From Halichondria panicea (lineage: Eukaryota; Porifera; Demospongiae; Suberitida; Halichondriidae): a stretch of DNA of 64,000 nucleotides. Every line of letters begins with the position of its first letter. Position 1 is the stretch's first letter. The stretch is from NCBI RefSeq assembly GCF_963675165.1, contig NC_087382.1:1674001-1738000 (forward strand), given 5' to 3'. The position numbers and the translations under genes are program-made. The notes beneath the pieces are model-generated. The model was not told the origin of the DNA, did not search any database, and worked only from the letters and a program-made list of their open reading frames with translations. Positions 1 to 9,735 of the stretch are shown one piece after another.

Positions 1-269
1 TTCTTGTGTGAGCAGAGATTCTGAGGGCACCATTTTCTGTGGGTCACTTTTTGAGGGTCACTTTCTGCACTATCAGCATTTTTGGGTCCAGTTTTAGTAT
101 GCCCCATCTAAATTTACACCACTGGCTAATTTTGTCATAGATTACGCACCATACATTTTTGCTGACTCAGCAGTAAAATATGACTGGATCTAGGCAGATC
201 TAGCTAGTATGGCTATTATGTACTGATAGGGTTAGGTCCAGTAAACATCATAGACACCAAACACAACTA

Positions 270-556
270 GCTATCAACAAATTCAGCGACAGAAACCATG
301 CAGAAATATTGTCTCATAAATCAGTCTCCCTCTATAACATAGACTCGTGATTAGGCCGCCCAACTTTTAGAGGGCGGCTAACAGTAGACGCTACTGCTGA
401 GTCAGCAAAAACGAAAAGCAATTTGAATGTCATTAAAAGGTCATAATCAGTGAAAGTTCAAAGTGATATCCGACCTCGAGTCTATGTTATAGAGGGCGAC
501 TGATTTATGAGACAATAATTATTTCTGCACGGTTTCTGTCACTGAATTTGTTGAAT
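270..556. repeat. Foldback (inverted-repeat) element
   Basis: An arm at about 272-350 (AACAAATTCAGCGACAGAAA onward) reappears in inverted orientation at about 473-555 (TTTCTGTCACTGAATTTGTT). The arms are roughly 80 bp and imperfect, with a loop of about 120 bp. The right arm overlaps the end of the gene fragment at 505-762, so the insertion supplies the last codons and stop of that open frame. The loop contains a small internal palindrome (GGCCGCC/GGGCGGC). Confidence 0.7.
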
Positions 557-762
557 ATTAAAAGTCTGATGCTCCATCCTTCAAATGAACACTGAGAATC
601 CCCATACACTTTGCTAAGAAGAAGTCCTTTCGCTTTAAATTCTCTAAAGACATCCCAATTTTTCTCAGGATTTTGCTGACCAAGAGGATATACGAAATAA
701 CCTGCTATATACGGTCCAAAAAACTCAATTCTAAAACTACATGTAAAAGCAAAATCGCACAT
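505..762 (-). pseudogene. Truncated fragment of the unknown gene at 40.6-41.7 kb
   Basis: The open frame of 85 codons resembles the C-terminal part of the protein at 40623-41738. Both share the stretch REFKAKGLLLSKVYG / REFKVKGLLLSKVYG, and the DNA around 565-700 matches 40709-40850 in the same orientation. The similarity begins abruptly inside the protein. The last ~25 codons come from the foldback element at 270-556 rather than from the parent gene. I read it as a dead fragment left by duplication or transposition. Family function is unknown. Confidence 0.6.
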
Positions 763-964
763 TAATATCCTTTAGATAGCTTCGTTCCCATGCCGATGTT
801 TTTCTAAGAAACGGATGGAAAAAATACGGTATGTTGCAGAGCGCATGCGCTCAATCGTGCTGTTGCAAACTTAACTGTCACTATAGCTGTTGTTTCATGG
901 AGAACAACAGTACTGTTCTCGGGGTTTGCCGTGCAACATTGATGGCTTGCTAGTCTAGTTACTA

Positions 965-1048
965 GACTAAAGCCACAGCTAAGCTGCTTCACCAGAGTAG
1001 TGGACTTCTTTTTATCTCTGGTGAAGCAGCTTAGCTGTGGCTTTAGTC
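965..1048. repeat. Perfect 33-bp-arm hairpin
   Basis: The left arm 965-997 (GACTAAAGCCACAGCTAAGC onward) is the exact reverse complement of the right arm 1016-1048, with an 18-bp spacer. It is likely a miniature foldback transposable element. Between it and the next repeat (1050-1383) I see no gene or structure. Confidence 0.75.
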
Positions 1049-1383
1049 TTCTATTGTGTTGATTAAGAAGGCTTACACACACTAGTCTGAAGCCAGAAGA
1101 GAGGCCTTCGTCTACCTCAAGACAGTCGTATGGTACATGGTCGGGATGTCTCGAGCTTGGAAGGACAGGCTAAAGCAAGGCAACCTATAGATAAATCTAT
1201 GCTATAGTACACTGCCAGCAGCCCTTCTTCGTGACTGGCCTCATTGCAGATCCACCCCTTTTCTTATTGACAGGAAATGCAATAAACCTCTACATTTGTA
1301 TCATTGCATTGCTATGATTGTATATACATGTAAATATATACATGCTCCCTATCCTCTGGCATCAAGCCATCAGATAGTCCATT

Positions 1384-2335
1384 ATCTCTTTCCTTGGCAA
1401 TCTGTTGTAGAAATTACAACAATGGGTAAGGAATCGTTATGATGAATTAGATGAAGTTGTATGTGAGCTCCTCCCTGACAAACAAACTGTAGTCTAGGTA
1501 ACCGCCTTATCAGTCAAGTAGGCTAAAAATCTGTGTCCTTTGATGTAAGCTTTGATGTCTCTTTGTGCATATGTAGTTATAAAAAAAAAAAAAAAAAAAA
1601 AAGAAACCTTTGACTAGCTAGGAAGAGTAGCAGCAGTAGGCAGCAGCAGTAGTAGCAGTGCAAGCAGGACTAGACTAGATTAAAAAGTTGGTGGAAAGAA
1701 TAACTGACCGTTTGGACGTCACCTGGCTGCCAGACTTTCATCTGGACTCTTCCCCCTGAGTAGCTGGCCTTTCTCTAAGCCACAAAACTGAGCAAGAAGC
1801 TGAAGAAGCAGCTAGACAGAGACATGTACCTAGCCTTGAGAATTGGGAGGCGTGGCTCAACTAGTTAGCCCAGCCCAGAGGAATTGTTACCGTGGGTACT
1901 GAACAACCGTAGAAGTAGGGCTACCCCTGGCTTTACTGAATTAACTAGCTGTGTCTGCTGTCTAGTTGGACCAGATTTAGCTAGATAATGGGGTAGAGAA
2001 TAGTTGAGCGGTGCTGTGTGTAGCTTGAACTGTACTGGCTGGCAAGAATCTAGTAAGCACCCTATGCACTGATAACTCGTCAGAATGGAGGGTATGTTCT
2101 AGGGATCTGGACAGCTGTACATCCAAAGGAGCCAGGGAGTGCCAATCATCTTCTCCCAGTCTCTGACACGCTAAACAAAAGGAGCTAGAACTGGGAGTCC
2201 CAGCTAGAATTGCTAGCCGGATCTAGACTAATAGAATGACTTGGAGGCGTGGTGAGGCCGGATCCACACTAATTGATCGACCTAAAGACGCTCCTGTTCC
2301 AGATTTCACGAATGGCAAGGAAAGGGTTAAGCTCC
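1384..2335 (+). repeat. Dispersed repeat R1, full-length copy 1
   Basis: About 950 bp here match 39605-40560 in reverse-complement orientation along the whole length, for example AGACGCTCCTGTTCCAGATT at 2286 against AATCTGGAACAGGAGCGTCT near 39649. A third, partial copy lies at 20612-20765. The element carries an internal A-run of about 20 (1580-1602), mirrored as a T-run at about 40357. No long ORF is present, so it is probably a non-autonomous element. The ends were set by where the two copies stop matching. Confidence 0.75.
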
Positions 2336-2574
2336 TCATCTTATAATGACTGTGGTTCAGTGTCAACAATAATTGTCATAACATTATACAAAGCGAACTA
2401 ATTACCTCTTCTATAATTATACACTCTAATAGAAAGCAAAACATGGCGAGAGGTACTGTGCAGCTTGCATCACTCGTATCTACTTCAATCCCACAAAAAT
2501 ACTGGAGAGGCATGCACAAAAAGTATAGCTATTCCGATACACTTATATTAATTATAATTATAGGATATAAATCA
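2336..2574. other. Intergenic, no gene seen
   Basis: AT-rich sequence between repeat R1 and the stop codon of the minus-strand GTPase. It would hold that gene's 3' untranslated region. No clear element was recognised. Confidence 0.4.
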
Positions 2575-3663
2575 CTAACTCTTATCATCGTCCTCGTCGA
2601 AATCAAACACTCGAAACAGGTCAACAACTCCGACTCCAATATCCATCATACAAGATATTACTTTACCTGGCAGACCGAGGTGTCCAACTCCCCATGATAA
2701 TAATTGCATGATTGTTTTGTATGTCGGTGTATCATTTGGAAGTTGAATTGCCATGGGGATTTGTCTTTTTTGAAATCCATCTTGATAGTATGCTGGTGGT
2801 GGTTCGATTGATGGGCTCATTTGCGGCATGGGGTAACTTACTGCTGCTGATTGAGGCTCATAAGCTGGAGAAAGCTGCTCTTGCTGAGCTCGTTTTTCAT
2901 TTTCAGTTTTGAACAAATCAAGACAACCTTGGATAATAGCAGGCTTACCATCTTCTTTTACCTTAACAAAACATGATATCCAGAAATTTGAGAACCAGTG
3001 GGATCCATCGGGGAGATATTGGAGCTCTGGAGTGTAATAGCCAGTTGGTACGAATGGTATTTTCTTCACAATTTGTGTTTTTACTTTTGCCTTGCTTCGC
3101 AAAACTTCTTGTAATTTCTTTGTCATCAACTTGAGCTTGTCCGTCATGGCTTTTTTCTTCTTCTCTGGATCGTTGAGACCAGTCTTTGGTCGAACGTTGT
3201 TTGCAAATGTGAGAACAAAAACAGCATTTTCCCAAAACCTCTCACCGAGAACCTGGGTAAACTCACAAATAGTGTCACAATCTTCTTGTGTAACACGGTT
3301 ATCAGTGAGCTTGGTGCAAAAGAGAACAAGATCTAGGTTATCGCTAACATCCACGATCTGTTGCATATACTCCTTTTCTTGGCCTTTTCCATCGTGAAGA
3401 CCAGGAGAGTCATAAAATATTGCCTTTACACCACCATACATCTCAGTTGGGATTGTTTCCACCTTGAAAGTACCAACTTCTATTGAGCTTTCAGGAGAAA
3501 CTTCATAGCCTACTAGTGCGTTTATTAGTGCAGATTTTCCTACACCAGTTTTTCCGATCACAAGTATTTCTAGGGTTGATTTTCCCATGCTGGTGGCAGC
3601 CTGTTGAGCCTCTTCTGACATGCTGGTAGCCTGTTGAGCCTCTTCTGACATACTGGTAGCCAT
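2575..3663 (-). CDS. AIG1/GIMAP-type GTPase
   Basis: Probable GTP-binding protein of the AIG1/GIMAP (IAN) group, 362 codons in one exon. Seen: a P-loop GKTGVGKS at residues 37-44, a switch II/G3-like DSPGLHDG, and a later TFANNV where the G4 base-recognition motif would sit. The family usually has THKD-like G4, so this is divergent. The N-terminus holds a perfect 10-residue duplication ATSMSEEAQQ before the G domain. The C-terminus is a proline-rich linker, then a hydrophobic/amphipathic stretch and an acidic tail DEDDD, which could associate with a membrane as in some GIMAPs (inference). I start at the ATG at 3663; the frame is open 12 codons further upstream but without an ATG. It is head-to-head with the related GTPase at 3835, sharing DL(V/I)LFC and FVLTF(A/G)NNV, so the pair arose by duplication. 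GIMAPs in animals and AIG1 in plants act in immunity or cell survival; the substrate beyond GTP is unknown. Confidence 0.85.
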   Translation of the reverse strand: MATSMSEEAQQATSMSEEAQQAATSMGKSTLEILVIGKTGVGKSALINALVGYEVSPESSIEVGTFKVETIPTEMYGGVKAIFYDSPGLHDGKGQEKEYMQQIVDVSDNLDLVLFCTKLTDNRVTQEDCDTICEFTQVLGERFWENAVFVLTFANNVRPKTGLNDPEKKKKAMTDKLKLMTKKLQEVLRSKAKVKTQIVKKIPFVPTGYYTPELQYLPDGSHWFSNFWISCFVKVKEDGKPAIIQGCLDLFKTENEKRAQQEQLSPAYEPQSAAVSYPMPQMSPSIEPPPAYYQDGFQKRQIPMAIQLPNDTPTYKTIMQLLSWGVGHLGLPGKVISCMMDIGVGVVDLFRVFDFDEDDDKS

Positions 3664-3834
3664 AATTGCAGTTCGACAACCAAGATTTTTGTGAACCAAC
3701 TGATCAAAAGCTTACTTTTACGATGTAATATTTTACATGGAATGTTTAGAACGTCCTGTGAAACAGGAAGCTTATTAAGCTTACATATCTTTGAATAGAC
3801 ACGCTTCAAATGCTCAGAAAAGTGTTGCGGAGAA
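3664..3834. promoter_or_regulatory. Shared divergent promoter region of two GTPases
   Basis: Only 171 bp separate the two start codons, so both genes must use overlapping promoter DNA or longer untranscribed leaders elsewhere. No consensus TATA box is obvious. The call rests on the arrangement only. Confidence 0.5.
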
Positions 3835-4998
3835 ATGGCATCTTTAAACAGTTCTACCTTCGCTTTCATGATTGTAGGAAAAACAGGAGTAGGAAAATCA
3901 TCAATCATCAACAGCGTTGCAGGCTCTGAAGTGGCTCCAGAAGGTGATGAGCTTGATACAGGGACATACTGCACTGAAAGCTACGAAATTGAGCACTGTG
4001 GAAGCAAAATTCAATTTTGGGATACTCCCGGATTGTTCGACACAACATCAGATTCTGACATGTACTTAAAACAAATCCAAGAAAAGTATGAACAGTGCGA
4101 TCTGATATTGTTTTGCTCAGATATGACAGACACAAGAGTTACAGCACAGGACAAACGTACAATTCATGCATTCACACAATTTCTTGGGACTGCTTTTTGG
4201 CACCGAGCAATCTTTGTTCTTACATTTGGAAATAATGTAGAGCACCCTCGACATGGGCGAACACCAGAATACTTCAAAGAGAAGCTAGAGGCTCTGAAGT
4301 CTAAGTATCGTGAAGTACTTATAGAAGCTGAGATTCCTTCGAGCATAGTCACAATGGTTCCTTTTATTCCAGCAGGATATCATCCTTGGTCACCTGACAA
4401 AGAAATGTACATTCTTCAAGATGGGAAAAACTGGATATCTACCTTCTTCATGGCATGTTTTGCTCGAGTGAAAAAATCCCAACAAAATCCTGTATTCCAA
4501 GCTCTTCCTAAGAGACAAGTACAATCGGCAAAGCCTGTTGCAAGAAAACCAACGCGTGATCAGTGCACATTCAATGCTAGCCACAGAAAACATACAAAGC
4601 AAGATTGGTTTGAGTGCAAGACTTGCTGGGGGGGTGTAAATTCTCAATTTGGTTGCTGCTGGCCCTGTGCACTCGACTGTCATAGGGGTCACCAGATAGT
4701 AGCACATCACAAGGTAGATGAAGGCAGAGGTGTTTTCTTTTGTGACTGTGGTCTTAACAATCACCAGCCTGCTGTCTGTACTTTTTATAGTACGAAACAA
4801 GAATTTCGATTGCAGCCATATTATAAATGTTTGTCATGCTTCAAAGACCCACGAGCAGGTGTGTGTTTTCAGTGTATGATTAACTGTCACCTTGGACACA
4901 ATACTAAATATGATGGGGTAAAGAACGCATTTTGTGATTGTGGCCTCCAGTATTGTGCTGTGAGATGTAAAATTCCTGAACCACGATCATATAAGTAG
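3835..4998 (+). CDS. AIG1/GIMAP-type GTPase fused to two UBR-type zinc boxes
   Basis: 387 codons, single exon, ATG at 3835. Residues 10-220 are an AIG1-type G domain: P-loop GKTGVGKS at 15-22, a threonine at 44 for switch I, DTPG at 63-66, and TFGNNV at the G4 position. After a basic linker (about 221-243) come two cysteine/histidine-rich modules, residues 244-315 and 315-378. Each has the spacing of a UBR box: a leading Cys, CxxC, CxxC, Cx(3)CHxGH, then FCDCG and a closing Cys. First box: FECKTC 260-264, DCHRGH 281-286, FFCDCG 301-306. Second: KCLSC 331-335, NCHLGH 350-355, FCDCG 366-370. UBR boxes bind N-degrons in UBR1/2/4/5 or are structural in UBR7 and FBXO11; the FCDCG signature is closest to those. 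No RING or HECT ligase domain is present, so any role in ubiquitin transfer would need a partner. The neighbouring paralogue lacks these boxes. Binding of N-termini is inference. Confidence 0.85.
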   Translation: MASLNSSTFAFMIVGKTGVGKSSIINSVAGSEVAPEGDELDTGTYCTESYEIEHCGSKIQFWDTPGLFDTTSDSDMYLKQIQEKYEQCDLILFCSDMTDTRVTAQDKRTIHAFTQFLGTAFWHRAIFVLTFGNNVEHPRHGRTPEYFKEKLEALKSKYREVLIEAEIPSSIVTMVPFIPAGYHPWSPDKEMYILQDGKNWISTFFMACFARVKKSQQNPVFQALPKRQVQSAKPVARKPTRDQCTFNASHRKHTKQDWFECKTCWGGVNSQFGCCWPCALDCHRGHQIVAHHKVDEGRGVFFCDCGLNNHQPAVCTFYSTKQEFRLQPYYKCLSCFKDPRAGVCFQCMINCHLGHNTKYDGVKNAFCDCGLQYCAVRCKIPEPRSYK

Positions 4999-5769
4999 AT
5001 TTTACACTGCAATAACTATGCAAACAAATATTGTTCAATAGATGTGTGCATGCATGTATATACATACTATTGTGACTATAAGTATTATGCAATTTGTTTT
5101 TATTGTGGACCTTTTCATGTACTTTTTAGAATAATCATTATACGCATGCATGGTAAAAGCTTCATATAATTATACAATATAGAAGTTGCTGCGAAGCATA
5201 AACAAGCCAAACAAAGGTTCTTGCATGGACACAGAGTTATAGCACCACACAATAGTGACATGCAAAACACGAAGCATGTTGTTGATCTTGTACAAAGAGA
5301 GAGATGCCTGCATGCATGCGCATGACGCTTGTTTAGTAAATTAACAAAATGTATAAGGTCACAAATTGGTCATTGGTTTTTTGAGCAATTTCATTGGTCA
5401 CTATTGTATTGATTCCATGGCCCTTGCCAACAGTACATTTTTAGCGGGCAGTATATAACATCCCATGAATTGCCAATGCATAGTATAAGGAAAATCCCAT
5501 GTACAAATTCCATACTCTATATGACTATATTATATACAGAGTCAGCCAGCACCCAGCGGGGATCTATCCAATGAGTTATATATATAGGGTTATAGGGTTA
5601 TGCATATATAATTATACTGATAATTAATACCCATGCAGCATGCTGACAGTGTTGAATTTCCTTAATTCGGATTCCTTATACAAATTAAGCTCAGAGGGGG
5701 GAGGGCAAAGGCAGACTACATGTAGCTATTGAGAATAATATAAGGGCAAGCCAGATATTTGTGTACAAT
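4999..5769. other. Intergenic, no gene seen
   Basis: AT-rich stretch after the UBR-GTPase stop codon, containing its probable 3' end and short TATA-rich tracts near 5520-5620. No ORF with recognisable similarity. Confidence 0.4.
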
Positions 5770-6072
5770 AGTAAGAGTATTATGATAGAGAAGAGAGTAT
5801 CGAACGTAGGCATACTGTACATCAGATGTATGCGGAGAGTATATATAACGTGACTTCCTGCCATGTATCTGTCATGGGCTTGCACACTGACCAATCTATA
5901 AATATGGGTGATGTAATCTACTTTTTTGATAGATTACATCACCCACGCTTGGATTGGTCAGCGCAAACTCCAAGCCCATGACAGATACAGGAAGTCATAT
6001 TATACTCTCCGCATCCTGATGTACATGCAGTATGCCTATATACATTGATACTCTCTTCTCTATCATAATAAT
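5770..6072. repeat. Long imperfect palindrome (foldback element)
   Basis: The arms ~5775-5928 and ~5930-6070 are inverted copies centred on a TTTTTT loop, with the core GTGATGTAATCTA / TAGATTACATCAC. They run outward through CATGGGCTTG, GGAAGTCA, CTCTCCGCAT and TCTCTTCTCTATCATA. Arms are about 140 bp with small indels. Probably a non-autonomous DNA transposon. Confidence 0.75.
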
Positions 6073-6147
6073 ATTATACTTTAAACAATAGTGAATAGAA
6101 GGTGAACATCTATGGGCAGGCCATGAATTACATTTGTGGGCTCCTGC

Positions 6148-6216
6148 TTGGAAACTTCCCTGGGAAAGCACCTTTTCGTGTCTTGAAACTTCCCTGGGAA
6201 AGCACCTTTTTATGTC
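6148..6216. repeat. Two-copy tandem repeat (~35 bp)
   Basis: GGAAACTTCCCTGGGAAAGC followed by ACCTTTT is present twice in direct orientation. No coding capacity was recognised. Confidence 0.6.
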
Positions 6217-6312
6217 CTCATCTGCTTAATAAGGCCATGCACAGAGGAGGTGCGAAGCACTTAACCCCTTTGCTAATCAGGTCTCTAATTGCTGTTGTGT
6301 TAATTGTATGCC

Positions 6313-6372
6313 AGTCTCATGAATTAGCCGCCCTTCCTACATGAATCTTGAGAAGGGCGGCTGATTCAAGAG
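6313..6372. repeat. Short hairpin of the TCTCATGAATYAGCCGCC family, copy 1
   Basis: AGTCTCATGAATTAGCCGCC then CTTC pairs with GAAGGGCGGCTGATTCAAGA. Related hairpins occur at 7758-7824 and 9562-9629, so this is a dispersed miniature element. Between here and 6930 no gene was recognised. Confidence 0.65.
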
Positions 6373-6930
6373 CCTAACCATGAGTACACAGGATCTAGGA
6401 GTGAACTGCTATAAAGATCTCTCTCACTTGCACTGAGGAGATATCAAGCATTCAAGAGCTTCTACAACTGAGATGTGGAATGCTTCTCTTCAGAGATATG
6501 GTGGGCACATTTACACTTCACACCGTCAAGTAAAATTGGAGGAAAGTTCTCCTAAACGAATGGATCCCTCGTTGCCATCAATTATTACTATTTTATCAAA
6601 TGCCTTCATTTGATGTATGTGCGAATATATACTACAATGTGCCAGTCGATCATCCTCCCTCACAAGTTACTGCAATATAACTGACCACAACTATTTATAA
6701 ATTGGACATTGATAATCATGAGCATTATATTCATGGCTAACAGCTATTAATACGTGTATAATTATGATGCATGTTATTGCTGCACTTGGTTGAATTTCAA
6801 TATAGAAATGTACAACAAAAAATGACATGAGCAGTGAACAATGCTATTAGAACATGATTGTTTACAGTCGTGTGAGTGTTATACAATTAAATTAATGCAG
6901 TCATTGGAAATTGATCAATGCAAAATTAGG

Positions 6931-7595
6931 TTAGGCTACTTTATTTGATGGCCATACACCTTTCGTTGTTATGTTAGCAAAAAACCCTGGGCCCATACGG
7001 TATATACCAGTCACTGACATATATTTGACCCACTTGAATGTTACAACAGTAATGTCATTCCTTATGAGGACATCATACACAGCATCCCACATGCATGCTT
7101 CCTTCACTATGTATCCAAAGGAACTGTCTACAACGCAATTGCATTTGGAGTCACAGGATTGTCAGGTTCAACATGTACTTCTATATATAGGTACAGGGAC
7201 ACCTTCGTCAATAAGTACACTTGCTTTTCAGAGTACTTCTGGATATAGTTTTTCCTTAATACATCCGATCACCTTGAAAGGTATGGTGTGTGACTGTTTC
7301 AGACTCTGCGTCTGAATAGTCCGGGGTTCCGTTGGCCGAAAACAAACAGCAATTCCCCTCACTATTATTACCGTCTTGTCTTGTGGATGTAGCACCTGCC
7401 ACTTCCAAATAACAAACACCTTGCCGTCTTTAATTCTCAATCCATCGACATTGACCACATTGGCAAACTCAGGTGTGAATACTAATGAGGAAGAATGCTC
7501 GAGCTCATCAAAATCTTCATTTCTTGTCGTATCTTGAACTGGTTTGGCAACAACAAAATCATTTCGGAGTTGAATGAGCATCACATGCACATTAA
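6931..7595 (-). CDS. Uncertain gene or gene remnant, unknown function
   Basis: A 108-codon exon-like frame runs 7595 to 7273. It is preceded by a plausible acceptor (TTCACACAG) and ends at a plausible donor (AAG|GTGATC). It encodes soluble-looking protein including VFTPEFANVVNVDG and KVFVIWKWQVL. Further downstream on the same strand, another open stretch (about 7130-6931) reads GYIVKEACMWDAVYDVL and FKWVKYMSVTGIYRMG and ends in TAA overlapping an AATAAA. The two cannot be joined in phase by any obvious GT-AG intron, and a stop sits between them. It is either a gene with an intron I misread or a decayed one. I do not recognise the family. Confidence 0.35.
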
Positions 7596-7757
7596 CTGTG
7601 TGAACGAGAATGGATTATTAAAACGTAAAACAGAGAATAAAACTAACTTGTGCGTTTAGCCTAGCTGCTTTGCGACCACTTTCAGTCAAGTATTGAGCTG
7701 CTCCCTCCCACAGTCGAACACAGGGCGGATGAGATGATGTCTTTCAGCTTGTTGGTT

Positions 7758-7824
7758 AGTCTCACAAATCAGCCGCCCTTCCTAGGTCTCTCACTTAGGA
7801 AGGGCGGCTAATTCATGAGACTGG
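7758..7824. repeat. Short hairpin, AGTCTCA...GCCGCCCTTCCT family, copy 2
   Basis: Left arm AGTCTCACAAATCAGCCGCC, right arm GGCGGCTAATTCATGAGACT, loop of about 15 bp. Same family as 6313-6372 and 9562-9629. Confidence 0.7.
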
Positions 7825-7954
7825 CATGCAACGGCAATAGTCCTATTGAGCTAGCTGGTCTTGAAGATACCTACTATATACACAGTAAGTGCAGTATAGT
7901 GCAGTAGTAGTAAATCTAAGAGGTAAACTAATGCTCAAAGATGGTGGAACATTA

Positions 7955-8269
7955 GTTGGGCGGAGCCCGACCGTCCCTGACGGGGAGGTCGGGTTGCAAG
8001 CCTATCTGGGATTTGTTCTGCGCATTATGTAGTACTGCTATGAATATTATTATTCTCAAGTGGGTGTTAACCGACTTGATGACGTGTAAACCACAAGGAT
8101 GGCACAGCAATACTGCATGCGGTTTTGCAACTAGATGCAAGCGGAAGTGTAACCAAGCCACGTGAAAAATGCTGCAATCTGATAAGGCGCCACTATAGTG
8201 GCGCTAGAACAAATCCCAGATAGGCTTGCAACCCGACCTCCCGTCAGGGACGGTCGGGCTCCGCCCAAC
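7955..8269. mobile_element. MITE with ~60-bp terminal inverted repeats and TA target duplication
   Basis: GTTGGGCGGAGCCCGACCGT at the left end is the inverse of ACGGTCGGGCTCCGCCCAAC at the right end. The inverted repeats continue inward through GCAACCCGACCTCC and CAGATAGGCTT. TA dinucleotides flank both ends (7953-7954 and 8270-8271), as expected for a Tc1/mariner-type element. The 315 bp encode nothing recognisable and short ORFs on both strands are shadows. Confidence 0.8.
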
Positions 8270-8414
8270 TAGATCTATCCTCTACACAATTCTGCAGATG
8301 CCAGGGGCGGATCCAGAGGTAGTTCGTTGGGTTCGTACGAACTACCCTTCCAGCTAGTATATATTAGCTAGCTAGCTAACTAACTGTACTGTCGTGACAA
8401 AGTCGTACAAAGCT

Positions 8415-8512
8415 CTCTGCTTAATAAAAGGGTGGGGCTGGTTCTCTTTGCATAATAAAAGGGTGGGGCTGGTTCTCTCTACATAACAAGAGGGTGGGGC
8501 TGGCTACTGCAG
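8415..8512. repeat. Three-copy tandem repeat (~31 bp)
   Basis: The unit CATAATAAAAGGGTGGGGCT plus GGTTCTCT is repeated three times, the last copy diverged. No gene assigned. The neighbouring stretch 8513-8989 has no recognised gene. Confidence 0.65.
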
Positions 8513-8989
8513 CCACATTGATTTGCACCGTGGTCAAGCGATAATATTATTATATCTAGCCATGAATCCTTGACTCCTGGTGTAAGAAGAGGAAAGTTTC
8601 AGGTAAGGGAGAGTGCATGACACTGCATATTGAATGACACTGCATACTTACAGTTACATGTATAATTGCCCTCATTAATATATTGATGGTCAAGTTCTAC
8701 AAGTCTATATATATAGCCAAGTCTCCTCTTCACCAGCCACCACCGTCTGTCTTTCCACTGGGGACCACTACTATCTCTCCTCCAGTCACAACCATCTCTC
8801 CTGTGTTTATAAATCATGAGGGAGAACATGAGGGTTAATTAGTGGGCGTGGTACTTTAAAAGGGGCGTGGTCAAAAATTTCGGCGCTGCGCGCCGAGTGA
8901 AATTCTTACCCGCGCTTTGCGCGAACAAGAAGTACTATAAGAACCCCCCTTCCTTAAATCCTGGATCCGCCCCTGAGATGCCTACTATG

Positions 8990-9219
8990 TACCGTATAGC
9001 GCGAAATTTTCGAGGGGCTTAATTTTCGTGGATTTCGTGGGTTAGCAATCCTACACGAAAATTAAGTCCACGAAAATCGTTCTTTACCTGCTATAACGTG
9101 CAAGATTTAAAGGCGTGGCTTCCGGTAAGCAGTCATTCCGCGAACATTGTGCAACAAAATGGCTTTTAGAGGCCAATCCACAAAATATAAGTGCCTCGAA
9201 AATTTCGCGCTATACGGTA
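8990..9219. mobile_element. MITE of the TACCGTATAGCG family (GCG subtype)
   Basis: It starts TACCGTATAGCGCGAAATTT and ends AAATTTCGCGCTATACGGTA, a perfect inverted terminus. A close relative is at 19823-20060 and a third, interrupted one at 43281-43939. Shared internal sequence includes AAGGCGTGGCTTCCGGTAAG. Confidence 0.85.
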
Positions 9220-9561
9220 TATAAGATGTTCCATCATCCTTGAGCATTAGACTACCTCTTAGATCTACTACTACTGCACTTACTGTGTGTATAGTAGGTA
9301 TCTTCAAGACCAGCTAGCTCACTGACAGTTGACAAACACTCTCTGGGACAAAAACCATTGTGTAGCTCTTACTTCAATATTTCACAAACTTCCTATTCAT
9401 ACATTTAAAACTTTCATGGATTATGAAATGAGAGATACAAAGAGAGAAAAGGCTAAATAAACTATCTGTCAATTCAGTTTCTTGATGTGGCCTTTCCCTG
9501 CAGAGATAGAACAGTTTGAACATGAGTCAAAATAATTGAAATATTGCTAAACACGGGCAAA

Positions 9562-9629
9562 CCTAGTCTCATGAATCAGCCGCCGTTCTTTTGGTTCCAA
9601 AAGAACGGCGGCTGATTCATGAGACTAGG
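9562..9629. repeat. Near-perfect hairpin, CCTAGTCTCATGAATCAGCC family, copy 3
   Basis: CCTAGTCTCATGAATCAGCC through GTTCTTTT pairs fully with its inverse ending GGCTGATTCATGAGACTAGG; the loop is only a few bases. It lies about 100 bp upstream of the first ankyrin gene. Confidence 0.75.
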
Positions 9630-9735
9630 GCAAACCCACTGCCAATCCTATGTAAAACCTACTGGTTTTACTAATCAAGCATGAATGTCAGTAAGGAGGG
9701 GTCCAAACAAAGGGGTGTGGCTACTATCCAAGAAA

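Noticed and set aside
6971-7315. Plus-strand ORF of 114 codons
   Set aside because: Antisense to a more protein-like minus-strand frame, with no recognisable domain.
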